A program made the position numbers and the translations under genes. A model generated the notes under the pieces. The model was not told where the DNA came from. It worked only from the letters and a program-made list of their open reading frames with translations, and did no database searches. This document shows positions 21,372-33,060 of a DNA stretch of 64,000 nucleotides, one piece after another. The stretch spans positions 310,001 to 374,000 of the forward strand of contig QANY01008571.1 of assembly GCA_003255025.1 (NCBI GenBank), in the 5' to 3' direction. Within the stretch, counting starts at the first letter, position 1. Each line of letters begins with the position of its first letter. Origin of the DNA: Datisca glomerata (lineage: Eukaryota; Streptophyta; Magnoliopsida; Cucurbitales; Datiscaceae).

Positions 21372-23726
21372 ATGGGAACGACTTTATTTACAAGCTGTTC
21401 CTTTTCTGTACCTTCTCACAGTGTAGTTGCTCAATATTCGGTGGAAAATGGAATGGCAAGGGCAAAAGTTGGTGCAAGTTCAAGAGAGAGTGGATTAGTT
21501 GAGGGTGAAAGTGAGAAAAACTGTGAAAATTTGAAGAGAAGATGGGTTTTGGTATCTGGGTTTTCTTTGTTATCTTCTGCGGTTTTGGGTTTTCCGAAAG
21601 AAGGACTGGCAGTGGTGAAGCAGGGTCTTCTAGCAGGGAGGATTCCTGGGTTGTCTGAACCTGATGAACAAGGTTGGTTTGTATTTTTAATGTCTATTTC
21701 GGTTCATCTCTGCTTTCAATTTATTCTTTTTTTGTCTAAAATCCAAGTTGTATGAGATAGTAAGGGAGATTATGAGTTCGAATTTGTTATTTTTTATTTT
21801 CCAGTTAAATATGTAAAAAGGAAAATAAGTTTAAATTTATGAGGATAACTTAATTTATTAATTTATTCTTGATAGAGAAACAGCGAGACCATTGTGGATG
21901 AAAAAACGAAATTAAGACTCTGTGTTTTTTTAAACGAAATGAAGTATTTTTAACAAAATAGATGAGAAAAATGTTCTTCCGCTAGATTCTGGTTTAGTAA
22001 AAATTGTTGCTGGTCTAGCATTCTACTGTTAATATTTAGCAAATTGTTTTTGCTACATCCTGATCTACCAGTCATGAATTTTAACCGAAAAAAATATAAA
22101 CTAAATAGACAACTTAATTTTTTCTCCTGAAAAAAAATGAATTTCGTTAAAAATAAAAAATGTCCTAAAATCATTTTTTTCCTTTACAAGAGGCCCTTCA
22201 TAGAAATTTCTCGAAAATGTTTAAAAGTTTCGCATTCCTAAGTTATAGTAGGGCAGAAATGGAGACAGATTTGACCATAATCAGCTGAACTAACAATTCT
22301 GATCAGGACAGAATCAAGGAATAAATACAGTGCTTCCCTTTCGATTTTTCATATATTATAAACTTATAATATAGACGTAAATTTGTTGTTTTGAATTTAT
22401 CATTATCGAGATTGTAATGTTTTGTAATGTCCGCTCAGACAGGTTGGAGGACATACAGAAGGCCAGATGAGAAGTCAGGAGGGCATGGTGTTGGTTGGAG
22501 TCCTATCATTCCATATCTCTTTTCAGTTCCCCAAGATTGGGAAGAGGTATTTCTTTCCATTCAAAGCATTAGTAGTGCTCTCTAGCTATACATTTGATCT
22601 TCAATTTCAACACTATTGAGATGCTAAATGGCAAAACGAGTCTCCTTCTGTTCTTGGCATTCTTAGTTTTTGACTCTGATCTAGATAGCGAGATCTTTCA
22701 TTATTGAGAAAATATGATGGATAGACCACCGAAAAAATGATTATTTAGACCTCTTATTCATTTTCAATGAAATGTCGCATTTTTTAAAGGGAAAAAAATA
22801 TGAAGTTGTCCTTACTAATTCATGTTCTAGTAAAAATATTCTACTAAATCTTTATCTTGTATTCTAACGTTAAGATTAACACTTAGAAAATCAGATAAAA
22901 TATTTTAGCTAGATCATGATCTAGCAGACACCAGGTTAACAATTTTTTTTAAAATAAAAGTGGAAATTTAGTATTTCCCTGTGAAAAATACCAAATTCCA
23001 TTGAAAACAAGTTAAAAACAAGCCAGTGGTCCAAAAATCATTTTTATTTGTCAAGGGTCTATCCATAAAAACCTCTCTTCATTTTCCTCCCTGTATTTCA
23101 TTGATTTTATATATGCATCTGTGTCACAGGTTCCTGTATCTATAGCAGATCTAGGTGGCACCGAGATCGATTTGAGATTCGGTAGTTCAAAGGAAGGACG
23201 ACTCTTTGTCATCGTGGCTCCCGTTCTTAGATTTGCGGATAGTACGGTCTCCGTAACTTTCTAAATCAAATGCTTAGTTCATCTTGAATATTTAGGATAC
23301 TAATACTTACGTTCTTGTGATTGTGGTTGTAATGTAAAGATCTAGGCGAAAATGCGACGATTGAACGGATAGGACCACCGGAGAAAGTGATTAACGCGTT
23401 TGGACCGGAAGTGATCGGAGAAAACGTTGAAGGGAAGGTAATAAGCATGAAGGTGGTGGAGCATTTTGGGAGAACATATTATCAGTATGAATTGGAGCCT
23501 CCTCATGCTCTAATAACGGCGACTGCGGCCGGAAATCGACTCTACTTGTTTAATGTAACAGCAAATGGTATGGAAAACTCATACGTCCATAATCCTTCCT
23601 CTTTTGTTTCATATTGTACAAAACAAATATAAAGTCATTTACTTTGGTCTTTTTTTTGTAGGGCTTCAATGGAAGAGACACTACAAAGACTTGCAAAGGA
23701 TAGCTGAATCTTTCCGGGTCGTATAA
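21372..23726 (+). CDS. PPD4: PsbP domain-containing protein 4-like, chloroplast thylakoid lumen
   Basis: Five exons join in frame: 21372-21672, 22443-22546, 23130-23241, 23340-23567, 23662-23726 (all GT-AG), giving 269 residues. Residues 1-50 are a Ser-rich, transit-peptide-like N-terminus. A twin arginine at 56-57 (NLKRRWVLVSGF) precedes a hydrophobic stretch (58-73), as in Tat-dependent lumen targeting. The mature part carries PsbP-fold blocks: GWRTYRRPDEKSGGHGVGWS, PYLFSVPQDWEE, GTEIDLRFGSSKEGRLFVIV, YYQYELEPPHALITATAAGN, then LYLFNVTANG and RIAESFRVV at the C-terminus. Length and blocks fit the PPD4 family (thylakoid lumenal ~29.8-kDa protein); a different PPD paralogue is possible. Its exact role is poorly known in the family. 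The gene stands alone, with a minisatellite upstream and a Copia LTR about 1.2 kb downstream. No damage is seen. Confidence 0.88.
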
Positions 23727-24946
23727 TTAATTGTTCTCATTGATTAGTAATTTTGAGTCTCCATTAGGAAGAAAAGTACATTTCTGTACAATACTGCTGT
23801 CCCTTTAGCCTTTCTGTTATAGCTAAACTCTGTTGTTTAGCTTTTGCCGCCTTACAATTGTTTGGTTTTCTGTTATGGCAGTTTGTTAATATTGGCCGGA
23901 AGGAAGAGCTTTTGTATTTATATATGTACTGTTGTGCTTTTCTGAAGTTAACGGAAGTCATTCAGAGTATTATTCACTAATTCTTCTCTTCTTCTCTATC
24001 ACACATCATTGTTTGATATAGTATTTCTACAAGTGGCAGCTGAATTATCGATTTCCTCTGATCATTCTCCTATCTTTCTTATCTCCAATATATGTAACTT
24101 AATCTTCTATTGCATCACAAAACAAGCAAACAGATTGTATGTTCTCTCCCACTGCAATGCATGCTTCACAGTCTAGCATCCATCTCCCTCCCCTTCCCTC
24201 CACCCTACTCCTTCACCACCACCATTTTCACCACCTCGGCCTTCCAAAACATATATTTACCAAAATCACTTCATCATCAGAAAGGAAATATGAAGAAGAC
24301 AATACTATCGATTTTATTGATTTCAATAATGTGATAATGATAAAGGCCTTACAACCTTAACTGCAAGGCAGCGCGTGTATAGCTAGGACAGTAAGCACAA
24401 TTACAAGGTAAGCTTAAGCTAAAATAAAGATTAGAAAGATGATTAGGTGAGGAAATCAGTGACCAATCATGAGGGAATATTTGAGTAACCGAATGCTGAG
24501 GTGGCAATGCAAAGGCGGCCATGCTAGGTCACACTACGCAGCACGTGAAGCATGATGAAGAGGAAGTGAGGTGGCTGCTTAGTAAGCATGAGAAGAAGCT
24601 TTCCTTAACTTCATTCAACCTGCTTTGGAAAAGCAGTGGGGTTAGCTTGAAATCAGAAAACATGCTGCTACTTTCTTTCCCGATATAAACTTCGGATTTC
24701 TTTTGGTGTACTGAGAATTTATGAATTTTACATACGATTTTATTTTGTGTGCTTAAACTTTAAGTCTTCCCACGAATCACAAATTGTAGATAAAATCTCA
24801 CCATTTCGCATGCATAAAATTTATGGTTTCAGAATTTTATGGTGAAGAAGAAGATTGTATAAATATGTTAATTATAGAATGTAAATATACTACATACATT
24901 ATGTGATGAAAATAATAGATAAAAATATCAAAACTTATGATTTCAT
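23727..24946. other. 3' flank of PPD4-like gene and intergenic DNA
   Basis: No gene is supported. Short open frames near 24110-24360 are in pyrimidine-rich sequence and lack family patterns. Confidence 0.55.
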
Positions 24947-25426
24947 TGTTAGAGAAAATTCCTGATCAATGTAAATTGTTTCTTAAAATCCCGAGAACAT
25001 ACATGTTGGATAACCGATAATCAATAACTAATTTAATAGAAACGTACCTGAATCCATAACAATAAATCCACATCTACACGATTCTCTAAGAGAGAGTTCA
25101 TTTTGTTTAAGTCTCTATGTTTTCTCTCTAACGATGAGATATTAGAGAGAATATGATGTTTTCACTTATCATGTGATCTGTAGACCATAACAACTATATA
25201 TAGATAACATCTTTGTAATATTTTGGTATTTCTATTTTAGCCCATCATAAAAATAGAAATTACCTTTAAGTCTCTATACATTAAAGACCCACACTCTATC
25301 AGATACATTAAAGCTTAAATTACCCAAAATTTATCAGATCACTTTTAGTTGGGCTTAACCTTATTTGATAGTGTGGAACACATAATTATTCACATATAAA
25401 CCTAACGTTGGATTACGGATCCAACA
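24947..25426 (-). repeat. Copia LTR (3' LTR, family B)
   Basis: It begins TGTTAGAGAAAATT and ends GGATCCAACA on the plus strand, and aligns along its length with 34346-34837 (AATCAATAACTAATT, CGTACCTGAATCCA, TCTCTAACRATGAGATATTA, CAACGTTGGATTA). 480 bp. The flank before it is ttcat; that after the other LTR is ttctt, a 4/5 match for a target duplication. Confidence 0.93.
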
Positions 25427-25440
25427 ATCTCTCACTTGGG
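25427..25440 (-). other. Polypurine tract of Copia element B
   Basis: The minus strand reads CCCAAGTGAGAGAT directly before the LTR start TGTTGGATCC. This is the typical Copia plus-strand priming site. Confidence 0.85.
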
Positions 25441-26039
25441 CTATATGTGTAATATTATAATTATGCATGCAAAATAACTGGATGAGCTCAACTTTGCTAC
25501 CATTACTAAACTGTATCTATAACCAATTCGGTCCATCAATGACATCAATATAGGATTAAAGCGGTCTTCGTTACATGAACCGTAACTCAACTCATGAATG
25601 GTCATGTATGTCAATACAACTGAATAACGTGGATTGTGATGTTGATGTGTAGCATGGAATTTTGATGTAATGTGATCTTAACATATTTATTTTCAACTGG
25701 TCCATCCTTAAACTTTAGTGATATAAAATCATATCAGAATCTGAGTGTAAATAAACTAAAAACTTTATTTCACTACTACAAAAATGAGTTTTAATGACAG
25801 CGGAATACTGATTTTTATGACAGGTACCTTAAACATGTCATAAAAAAATAAGTGCATAAGCAATTTTTTTTTAGTTAATATGATAACTTTTAAATAACCT
25901 GTCATAATATGCTCATCTACTATGAAAGGTAATTCTAAAATCTGTCAAAATTTTTTTACTTTTTTTATTAGATTATTTTTTACACTCTCATTATTACCCA
26001 AGTTTCTTTATTTACAAAAATGCCATCTTATAACCAAAT

Positions 26040-26099
26040 CTAAACCAATTTCCCCATCGAGCCCCCTCACTCAACTCCATCTCTCTCTCGAGTCCTTGA

Positions 26100-26138
<39 letters not shown>

Positions 26139-26345
26139 CCATCGCCATCTCTCTCTCGCTTAGTGTCATCGCTCCCTTGATCTCTCTCTGTTTCTCTCTA
26201 TCTCTTTCTCTTTCCATCTTCTTTGATCCGCTAGAGAAAGTCGTCTCTCCCTTCCGATAGTAACCTCAAGCTCCTATTGAAGCTACCTTAAAGCTTGCGC
26301 AACCCTCTGCGAAAAGAGGTAGAGCTCAACCCTAAGTTCACGATT
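26040..26345 (+). other. CT-rich, 5'UTR-like segment inside the CACTA element
   Basis: CTCTCTCTCG-rich sequence with a (TC)n run at 26105-26136, followed by TAGATCTGTATTTTGTTTCA and GATTTGGGATTTTTT, is the composition of a plant 5'UTR and first intron. It may be a captured leader or promoter for the downstream fragments. This is inference. Confidence 0.4.
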
Positions 26346-26599
26346 CGGTTATAGATCTGTATTTTGTTTCAGATCTAATTTTAGATTTGGGATTTTTTAA
26401 GGATTTGATTATATAGATTAGTGTTTATGGTGACCCTAAGTTGTGATTTGTTTTAGGGATTCTGATTGTTGGGGTTCGCAATTTGTTTTACATGTGGCTT
26501 TTTTTCTATTGATACATGACCAAGGATTTTCGTTTCAATGATGGTCAACATGGCTTCTCTTCACTGTGCTTATTCAAATAGAATGAGTGGATGCTCTTA

Positions 26600-27165
26600 G
26601 TTCATCATCTGTACATGATGATTATGGTGGCGATGACGATGAATACGAGGAGAGATTTGGAAAATAGACTCTGGCTCTCTTCTTTTTGGCTATGTATGTT
26701 TCGGTGAACATTTAACTTTTTTCTTTTTTCTTTTACTTTGGAATTTCATTGCAAATTGGTTAGTGGGTGTTGGATACAGATACGGCGATGGCGAGCCAAT
26801 TGATAATGCCATGAGGTTCTATAAATGGTTCACTGAGGTAATAGTTAGTCACAATCATTGGCTTGGTGGAAAAGTTTGATTATAATTCTAAATTAATTTC
26901 TAAATCTAACTATTATTTATTTAAATATATGATTATTGGTGCAGGGGAAAGAGAGAGGGCGCTGGCTTCAGAATATCTAGTACGCAGTGTTTGGCCTCGA
27001 CAACAGACAATATGAGCATTTTAATAAGGTTTCAAAAGTTAACTTTAGATCAATTTTGGCTTATGTTTTGATTGAATTTGTGTTGTTAAGCTTTATTTGC
27101 GTCTTTTTTGTTGGAAAATAGATTGGGAAGGTTGTGGATGAGTTGCTTGATGAACATTGTATGCT
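26600..27165 (+). pseudogene. NADPH-cytochrome P450 reductase exon fragment (captured)
   Basis: Three or four consecutive exon pieces with introns retained. About 26606-26694: DDYGGDDDEYEERFGK, a stop, then TLALFFLAM. About 26775-26836: YRYGDGEPIDNAMRFYKWFT-E, ending at a GTAATA donor. 26945-27028: GKERGRWLQNI, stop, YAVFGLDNRQYEHFNK, with a CAG acceptor and GT donor. About 27121-27150: IGKVVDELL. The order and motifs (YGDGEPTDNA, FGLGNRQYEHFNK) are those of the FMN-binding flavodoxin domain of plant P450 reductases (ATR/CPR), the ER enzyme that passes electrons from NADPH to P450s. Most of the gene is absent, and stops lie in the exons. Retained introns show DNA-level capture rather than reverse transcription. 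Confidence 0.88.
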
Positions 27166-27654
27166 TTGTTTTGTCTGTCTACTGCTTGATTATTTATGTT
27201 GAAGCTCTGACACTGAGTCCTTTGATATTTTTTATAAGGTTGTTCATTGACACGATTCGATGGTATAATGATCTTCCATTTTTTATGAATTAGAATCATT
27301 TTCTATAAAAAAATGGAATTTGAAGTACCTTGTTGGTAAGTAATGTCGTTCTTCTATAGATTTACAAACATTCCTAATGGTATGAATTTTTGTCAATTAC
27401 AGTTTTGGGGAACCTTTGGTTGAAAATGGTTTTACTCAATCAAATGCCACATTCTAAGGAAGTGACTTTGGCACCTAGAGCTCCTAAATTTGAATTAGTA
27501 TGTTTTCACATAATTCATTACCTATGAAGAATTGGTGGACACTTCACTGAGAAAAATGTTAACATACTGGGTTATGGGTTGGGATTTCTTTCTGGGAGAC
27601 CTTTGAGAATAATACCTCTCTTTCTACCAAAAGAAAGGGGTGAAAAATGAAATA

Positions 27655-28443
27655 TCGACCGAATCCCGAAATGCTTCTTAGCAAATCATATATGACTTCT
27701 GAGGTAAGTGGGGTTATTAACTTTCTTTGTTTCAGTTTCTTAAAAACAAATATATGGTCCTTGTTGATTGATTAAGCTATATTTTAGGATGATATTGATG
27801 TATATCGTCCCCCAAAATTTGCCCATACTTCTATGGATGAAGATAAGATCAGTAGTAGAATGGAGAGAAATGCCTTGAAGAAGGAGAGAGATACTCTTAT
27901 GCAAGCTAGAATGAGTGGTTATATGAGAGAACTGATGGAAGACATGGCTGGAAGGCCAGGAGAGGTAAGTTCTTAGTGCTTCTTTTCTTTTTGTCGGTTT
28001 GCATTAATGTGCCAAAATATAGGATATGCTAAAGTATGATGTTTATGGTAAATATATAGGTTAAAGAGACTGTTGGAATGGAAAGTATAGAAGTCTCTAG
28101 ATTTGTTAAAAAATGGAAGAGCGTGCAAGGAGAGAAGATGATCTTTTCACTCGTGATCCTCTTAGGAAGATGAAAAGAGAGAGGGAGAAGTACTTGAAGA
28201 AATCAAGTACTTGGGTACGTTCAATTTGTAACAATCTCGCCTTTAAGTTGATTAGGTCCAAACCATCTTTATTTCATTTTAAATTTTGTTTTGTTTTTCC
28301 AGGTTGAATGGCCTGATAGACAACTTCTTTGATGAAATCAAAACTATACCATTAGTAGATGATGTTGGTGAGCAACCATCAGGGCTCGCTAAAGGTAGCA
28401 GTAAAATGGAAAAGCATAGGAAGCGCCATGTGCACTATCCTTA
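27655..28443 (+). pseudogene. Neuroguidin/Sas10-C1D family 3' exon fragment (captured)
   Basis: Exon pieces: about 27646-27703 (KYRPNPEMLLSK); 27788-27965 (DDIDVYRPPKFAHTSMDEDK, then ISSRMERNALKKERDTLMQA); 28060-28214 (KETVGMESIEVSRFVKKMEE, then RARREDDLFTRDPLRKMKRE); and from about 28303 LNGLIDNFFDEIKTIPLVDD and a basic C-terminus KMEKHRKRHVHYP, stop at 28443. Splice signals surround the pieces (GAG-GTAAGT at 27966, CCAG at about 28301). These are the conserved C-terminal blocks of plant neuroguidin-like proteins, nucleolar Sas10/Utp3/C1D-family factors linked to ribosome biogenesis. The N-terminal half is missing, and the third exon joins poorly with the fourth. It has the same orientation as the reductase fragment, so a chimeric transcript is possible. 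Confidence 0.85.
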
Positions 28444-29382
28444 ATTCAGCCATGCTTTACTTAAACTGAAATTTATATGTACTTATCCCTGTTTTTGTAG
28501 TCTATGTTGATGATGTTGTTGATACTGTTTTCTAAATTTTGGGATGCATTTTACTGTATGTATACTCGATATCTTACTATTAGACATAAATTTGGATCAA
28601 AAGTTTGTTCTTATAACTCTCTCGTACTGTGTTGGTGACTCTTGAATTTCTTAACTTATTTCTTACTGTTTTCTTTTCGAATTCATTCGGGTTTTCTTAC
28701 AACAAATTTCAAGGTCACTGTTCATTAATCTTGTTCTCAAACATAGATATTCCTGAATCATGAACCAGTGACCATTTTCATTGCTTTCATATTGTCTACC
28801 ACATCATATAAAAAATATTGTCTACTATAATATATGTGCTGTCTCCAATTGGAATCACATCAAAAGATAAATTTTGATCATTCATGCATGATTTATGCTT
28901 TTTCAGAATTTGTTTTTGTCATGTGATTCTATTACTATTCTTGGTTAATCAGAACTATGCATATTTACATTTTTCAAGTCAATCTTCTCTTCTTAGACCA
29001 AGTTTAGGGGTTAATGTTTTCATATTCTTGATAAAAAAAATCATCTCTATTAGCTCTATTTTTCTTTATATGTTCTTGTAAACTAATCTTAATTATGGTT
29101 TTAATAGTTTGATGGACACAAAATCTAAGAATTGATAGTGGAAGCGTTCTAGTGCTTGATATTTTATTTATGGGTAAAATGAGTTTAGATGACAGCCCGA
29201 TAAATGGCAATCGCATCCCCGTCATTAAAGGATTTTGATGATGGGTTTTCACCGTCATCTAAACCCATTTTGTAGTAGTGTTTCTTTAGAAAATAAGCTC
29301 AAAATAACCATAAACTGATATAACTATGTATATATCATAAGAGCATCTAACAATACAAACTCTTCAGTAAAACCGAATATCA

Positions 29383-30990
29383 TTAACCGATATGACACCC
29401 ATCAAGTAGTGTGCTCATGAAACTATTTGGGTTGTAATCCTTTAATAAGCAGATCGCAACCCTGGAGTTTGTTCTGATGTGCTCTATAGACAACTGTCCC
29501 CGCTGAACTTTTTTCTTAACAATCAAGAACTTGATATCTATATACTTCAACTTTATTGAGCTCATATTGTTATTAGAATACATAACTCTTAAATCATTGT
29601 CACAAAATAACTTGATTGGTCTATCAATATTGTCCACTATGCGCACTCTTGTGATAAATTTTGGTAGTCATATTCCATGATTGAACGCCTCATAATATGC
29701 TATGAACTCTACATGCATGGTAGAAGAGGTTATAGGTGACTGTTTAGCACTCTTCCAAGAGACAACACCTCTAGCTAGCATATAGATATAGCCGGACATA
29801 AATTTCATACTATCTTCACATCTAGCAATCTCAATCTGATCTAACCTCCGATACGTGGCCATGTAGCCTTTTGTTCTTTATAAGTACCGCAAGACCTATT
29901 TAGCTTCTTTTCAATGGTCTATGTCAGGATTGCTTAAATATCTGTCCAATATTTTAGTCACGTCTGCAATATCCTGATGTAGACAAACCTGAGCATACAT
30001 CAGACTCCCTACTGTTGAGGCAAATATAATCTTCTGCATTTCATTTTTCTCAAAATCATTATTAGGGTATTGATTGAGACTAAACTTGTCTTCATTAGCC
30101 ACATGGGTATAACTTGGTTTGTAGTTTTGCATGCCATATCTTTTGAGAACCTTTTCAATATAGTTCTTTTATGATAATCCAAGAATACCCTGAGAGTGAT
30201 CCTGGTGTATTTAAATGCCTAATATAAAAGAGGCATAACCAAGATATTTCATCTCAAAATTCTTAGCTAAAAATCTCTTGGTGGTGGCAATAAGCCTATA
30301 TTGTTACTAGCAAGCAAGATGTCATCGACATATAAAACTAGAAAAATATGCTTACTGCCATAAAACTTTTGGTATATATAGTCATCGACCAAATTCATCT
30401 CAAAACTAAACGAGATTATCACTTGATGAAACTTGAAATACCATTGTTGAGATGCTTGCTTGAGTCCATAGATGGATTTATTAAGTCTACAAACAATATT
30501 CTTTAGGTCTCTCGACACAGTTTTCTGGCTACAGCATATATATCGTCTTATCAATGTTACCATTGAGAAACGAAGTCTTCACATCCATTTGATGTAACTT
30601 GAGATTGAAATGCGCCACCATTTCCATTTTAATCCTTAAAGAGTCTTTCAAAGAAGCCGGGGAGAAAGTCTCCTTATAGTCGATGCATTCTTTCTATGTA
30701 AAGCTTTTTACGATAAGACGAGCATTATACCTTTCCACACTACCTTCTGAATCTTTCTTGGTCTTAAATATCCAATCACAACCAACGGGTTTTACACCTT
30801 CCGGTAATGGGACAAGATCCCAGACATCATTGTCCTTTATAGACTTAATCTCCTCATTCATGGCATGGATCCACTTCTAAGAGTTTAAACTATTTATCAT
30901 TTGATGGAACTTGATCGAGTCATCTTTTATCACTCCAATGTCTACATCATGTTCTTGGAGAAATACAACATATTCATCCGACATTGTCTT
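29383..30990 (-). pseudogene. Copia element B reverse transcriptase and RNase H
   Basis: On the minus strand from about 30990, RT starts WIHAMNEEIKSIKDNDVWDL, then GCDWIFKTKKDSEGSVERYN, MDVKTSFLNGNI, SIYGLKQASQQWYFKFHQV and the catalytic FLVLYVDDILLASN (30290-30340). A later piece, 29911-30132, reads YPNNDFEKNEMQKIIFASTV-GSLMYAQ. RNase H follows: GYIYMLARGVVSWKSAKQSP, SSTMHVEFIAYYEA (29668-29862) and KLFCDNDLRVMY, IDIKFLIVKKKV, LSIEHIRTNSRVA (29383-29640). Stops and frame changes occur between pieces. The gene order (integrase before RT) is that of Copia. Confidence 0.92.
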
Positions 30991-32300
30991 GATCCGTTAT
31001 GTCATGAGAAAAGTTAGGAAAATATCCTAATTAATGTTTATAACCCCTGTAGTAATATAAAAAAAAATGTTCCTTAAAGATAAAATCCCTAACCGTATCT
31101 TCCCCCACAAACTTGGCATCCTAAAAAAACCAGGCATTTCCTATCTAAAAAATCGACTTATTCATTGGATCATAAAACTTGTACCTCCTGGATCTTTAAG
31201 AATATCCAATAAAATAGAAAATCACCATCCTTGAGTCCAGTTTCTTTTCATTAGGCCTGTAAAGCCTCGCCTCAACTGGACATTCCCAAATATGCAAATG
31301 CTTTAGACTATGTTTCTTGCCGGTCCAAAACTCATACGGAGTTTTGACAGTCATGTTAGTTGGAACTCTGTTAAGGATATACGCTATAGTCTTAAGTGCT
31401 TCTCCCATAGTGATTCTGGTAAGGTAGAATGACTAATCATACTCCTTACTATTTCCTTAAGCATTCTGTTTCATTTTTCAGCAACACCATTTATTATAGG
31501 TGAACCCGACATGGTGTGCTGTGGGACAATACCACATTCCTCTAGGAATTCAGTAAACGGTCCTAGACATTGTCACCTGAACATTCATATATGCCATAGT
31601 AGTCGCCACCACAGTCATATCTAAAACTTTCGATCCTTTTGCTGAGTTAGATGTCAACTTCAACTTTAAAATTTTTGAACACGTCCAATGACTGTGACTT
31701 TTCATGAATGAGATCTATGTAGTCATATCTAAAAAAATCATCTATGAATATTATAAAGTATTGTTAACCATTACAAACAACCGAAGGAGATGGCTCATAA
31801 ATATTTGTATGTATAAGTTCTAAGACAACCTGGGCCCTGTTGGCTTCAAATCTCCTTTTATTAGTTTGTTTGCCCTTTATACAATTAACACAACATCAAA
31901 GTCTATGAAATCTAAAGGATCGATGATTTCATCTGACACAAGTCTAATTATTCTCCGTCTGAAGATATGACCTAATCACTTGTGCCAGACGCAACTGAGT
32001 TCTCACTGATTAATTTTTTTTAGTACCTCATGTACTTGATTGCATGGATTCATTAAATGAAGTAATTGTATCAAATAAATAAAGATTATTGTAACTTGAT
32101 AAAGAATCAGAACCACCTAAGTTGAATAACAAAACAAACCAAATTTTCTACCTCCAAATGAACAAACATAACAAGGTTTGTCTCAAAGAGAGATATAACT
32201 CAAACTCTGTCTGAAAGCCGGTACAATAAATGTTGAGACAAGAGGAAGATTTAGATTATTGTTAAAGACTGCTTAGACATGTATATGTATGTTTCAACAT
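30991..32300 (-). pseudogene. Copia element B integrase region
   Basis: The clearest piece, 31196-31408, reads MGEALKTIAYILNRVPTNMT, PYEFWTGKKHSLKHLHIWEC and MVIFYFIGYS, the typical end of the Copia integrase core and the following conserved segment. Further right the homology (DYIDLIHEKSQSLDVF-like, about 31670-31720) is interrupted by stops. It lies between RT and gag as expected. Inactive. Confidence 0.8.
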
Positions 32301-32399
32301 CACTTGGCTTTCAACAACTCAAATAACCTTGGTTAGACATACAGATGTGAGTTGTTACACTAGAATCCATCCACAACGTGTGTCTAGGAACCAAAATTT

Positions 32400-33060
32400 A
32401 ATTAACTTCAGATAGAACTAAATTAAGACGCATATATTTCTTAACAAGACATACGTGATAGTTGACACATTACTTCTTCTTATGCCATTCAGCTCCATAG
32501 AAGGAACATCTGGTACCTTCCAGGTCATCTAGTTTCTATTGTTGTTTCTTGTATGGTGTTATATCTGTAACTTCCTTATTGATCTTTTTTCCCTTTCCCT
32601 TGCCCTTACCCGTAAAGGCTAAGGCCATGTTAGCACTCTCTATCTTATCTATTAACCCTTTTTCTCTTTCTGAACATAGTGTGAGATAAACTCATTCAGA
32701 GATTGTCTTTTTCAAACAGTTGTAGCTCAGCTTAAACTGGTTGAAAACTATGCCGGAAAGGATATAAAAACCAAATGTACAAGCAAGTCCTCAGGGAAAT
32801 TAAGCTTAAATGCTCTCAACCTTGAAGAAAGATGAGAAATTTCCATTATGTACTCCTTGAGGTTGCCTTTCCTCTTATACCTCATTGAAATTATATCTAT
32901 CAAGAGCATACCGATTTTTGCCTTTTCGTTTTTACAAACCTTTTTTCAATATCCACAACTTCTGCCATAGTAATCTTTTTAAATACAATGCCCATGAATG
33001 CTTTAGAATGACCTTTTTCATGATCATCATACACATGTAATTTGATTTCTCTCACCTTAC
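32400..33060 (-). pseudogene. Copia element B gag with zinc knuckle
   Basis: The minus strand shows GLIDKIESANMALAFTGKGK, a basic run, then CSFYGAEWHKKKKCVNYHVC and LVKKYM, a modified CCHC knuckle (CX2C expected; here CSFY). Earlier gag homology toward 33060 (HVYDDHEKGHSKAFMG, AEVVDIEKRFVK) is broken by stops. No intact frame. Confidence 0.7.

Larger units (their letters stand above)
25771..29280. mobile_element. CACTA (En/Spm) transposon carrying host gene fragments
   Basis: The left end reads CACTACTACAAAAATGAGTT; the right end, reverse complemented, reads CACTACTACAAAATGGGTTT. The first 13 bases are identical, and similarity continues through the following TGACAG/TGACGG. Both ends are flanked by TTT (25768-25770 and 29281-29283), the 3-bp target duplication expected of this superfamily. 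Subterminal GACAGG/CCTGTCAT and GATGACAG/CCGTCATC motifs lie inside both ends. No transposase is visible in the 3510 bp, so it is non-autonomous. Its interior holds exon pieces of two unrelated genes (see entries). It sits inside Copia element B, between RNase H and the polypurine tract, so it is younger than that insertion. Confidence 0.93.

Noticed and set aside
24110..24360. Two overlapping plus-strand frames downstream of PPD4
   Set aside because: Pyrimidine-rich sequence gives Ser/Pro/His-rich frames in two phases at once; no start context or homology.
28884..29258. Open frames on both strands at the right end of the CACTA element
   Set aside because: No transposase or known motif; AT-rich chance frames and subterminal repeats.
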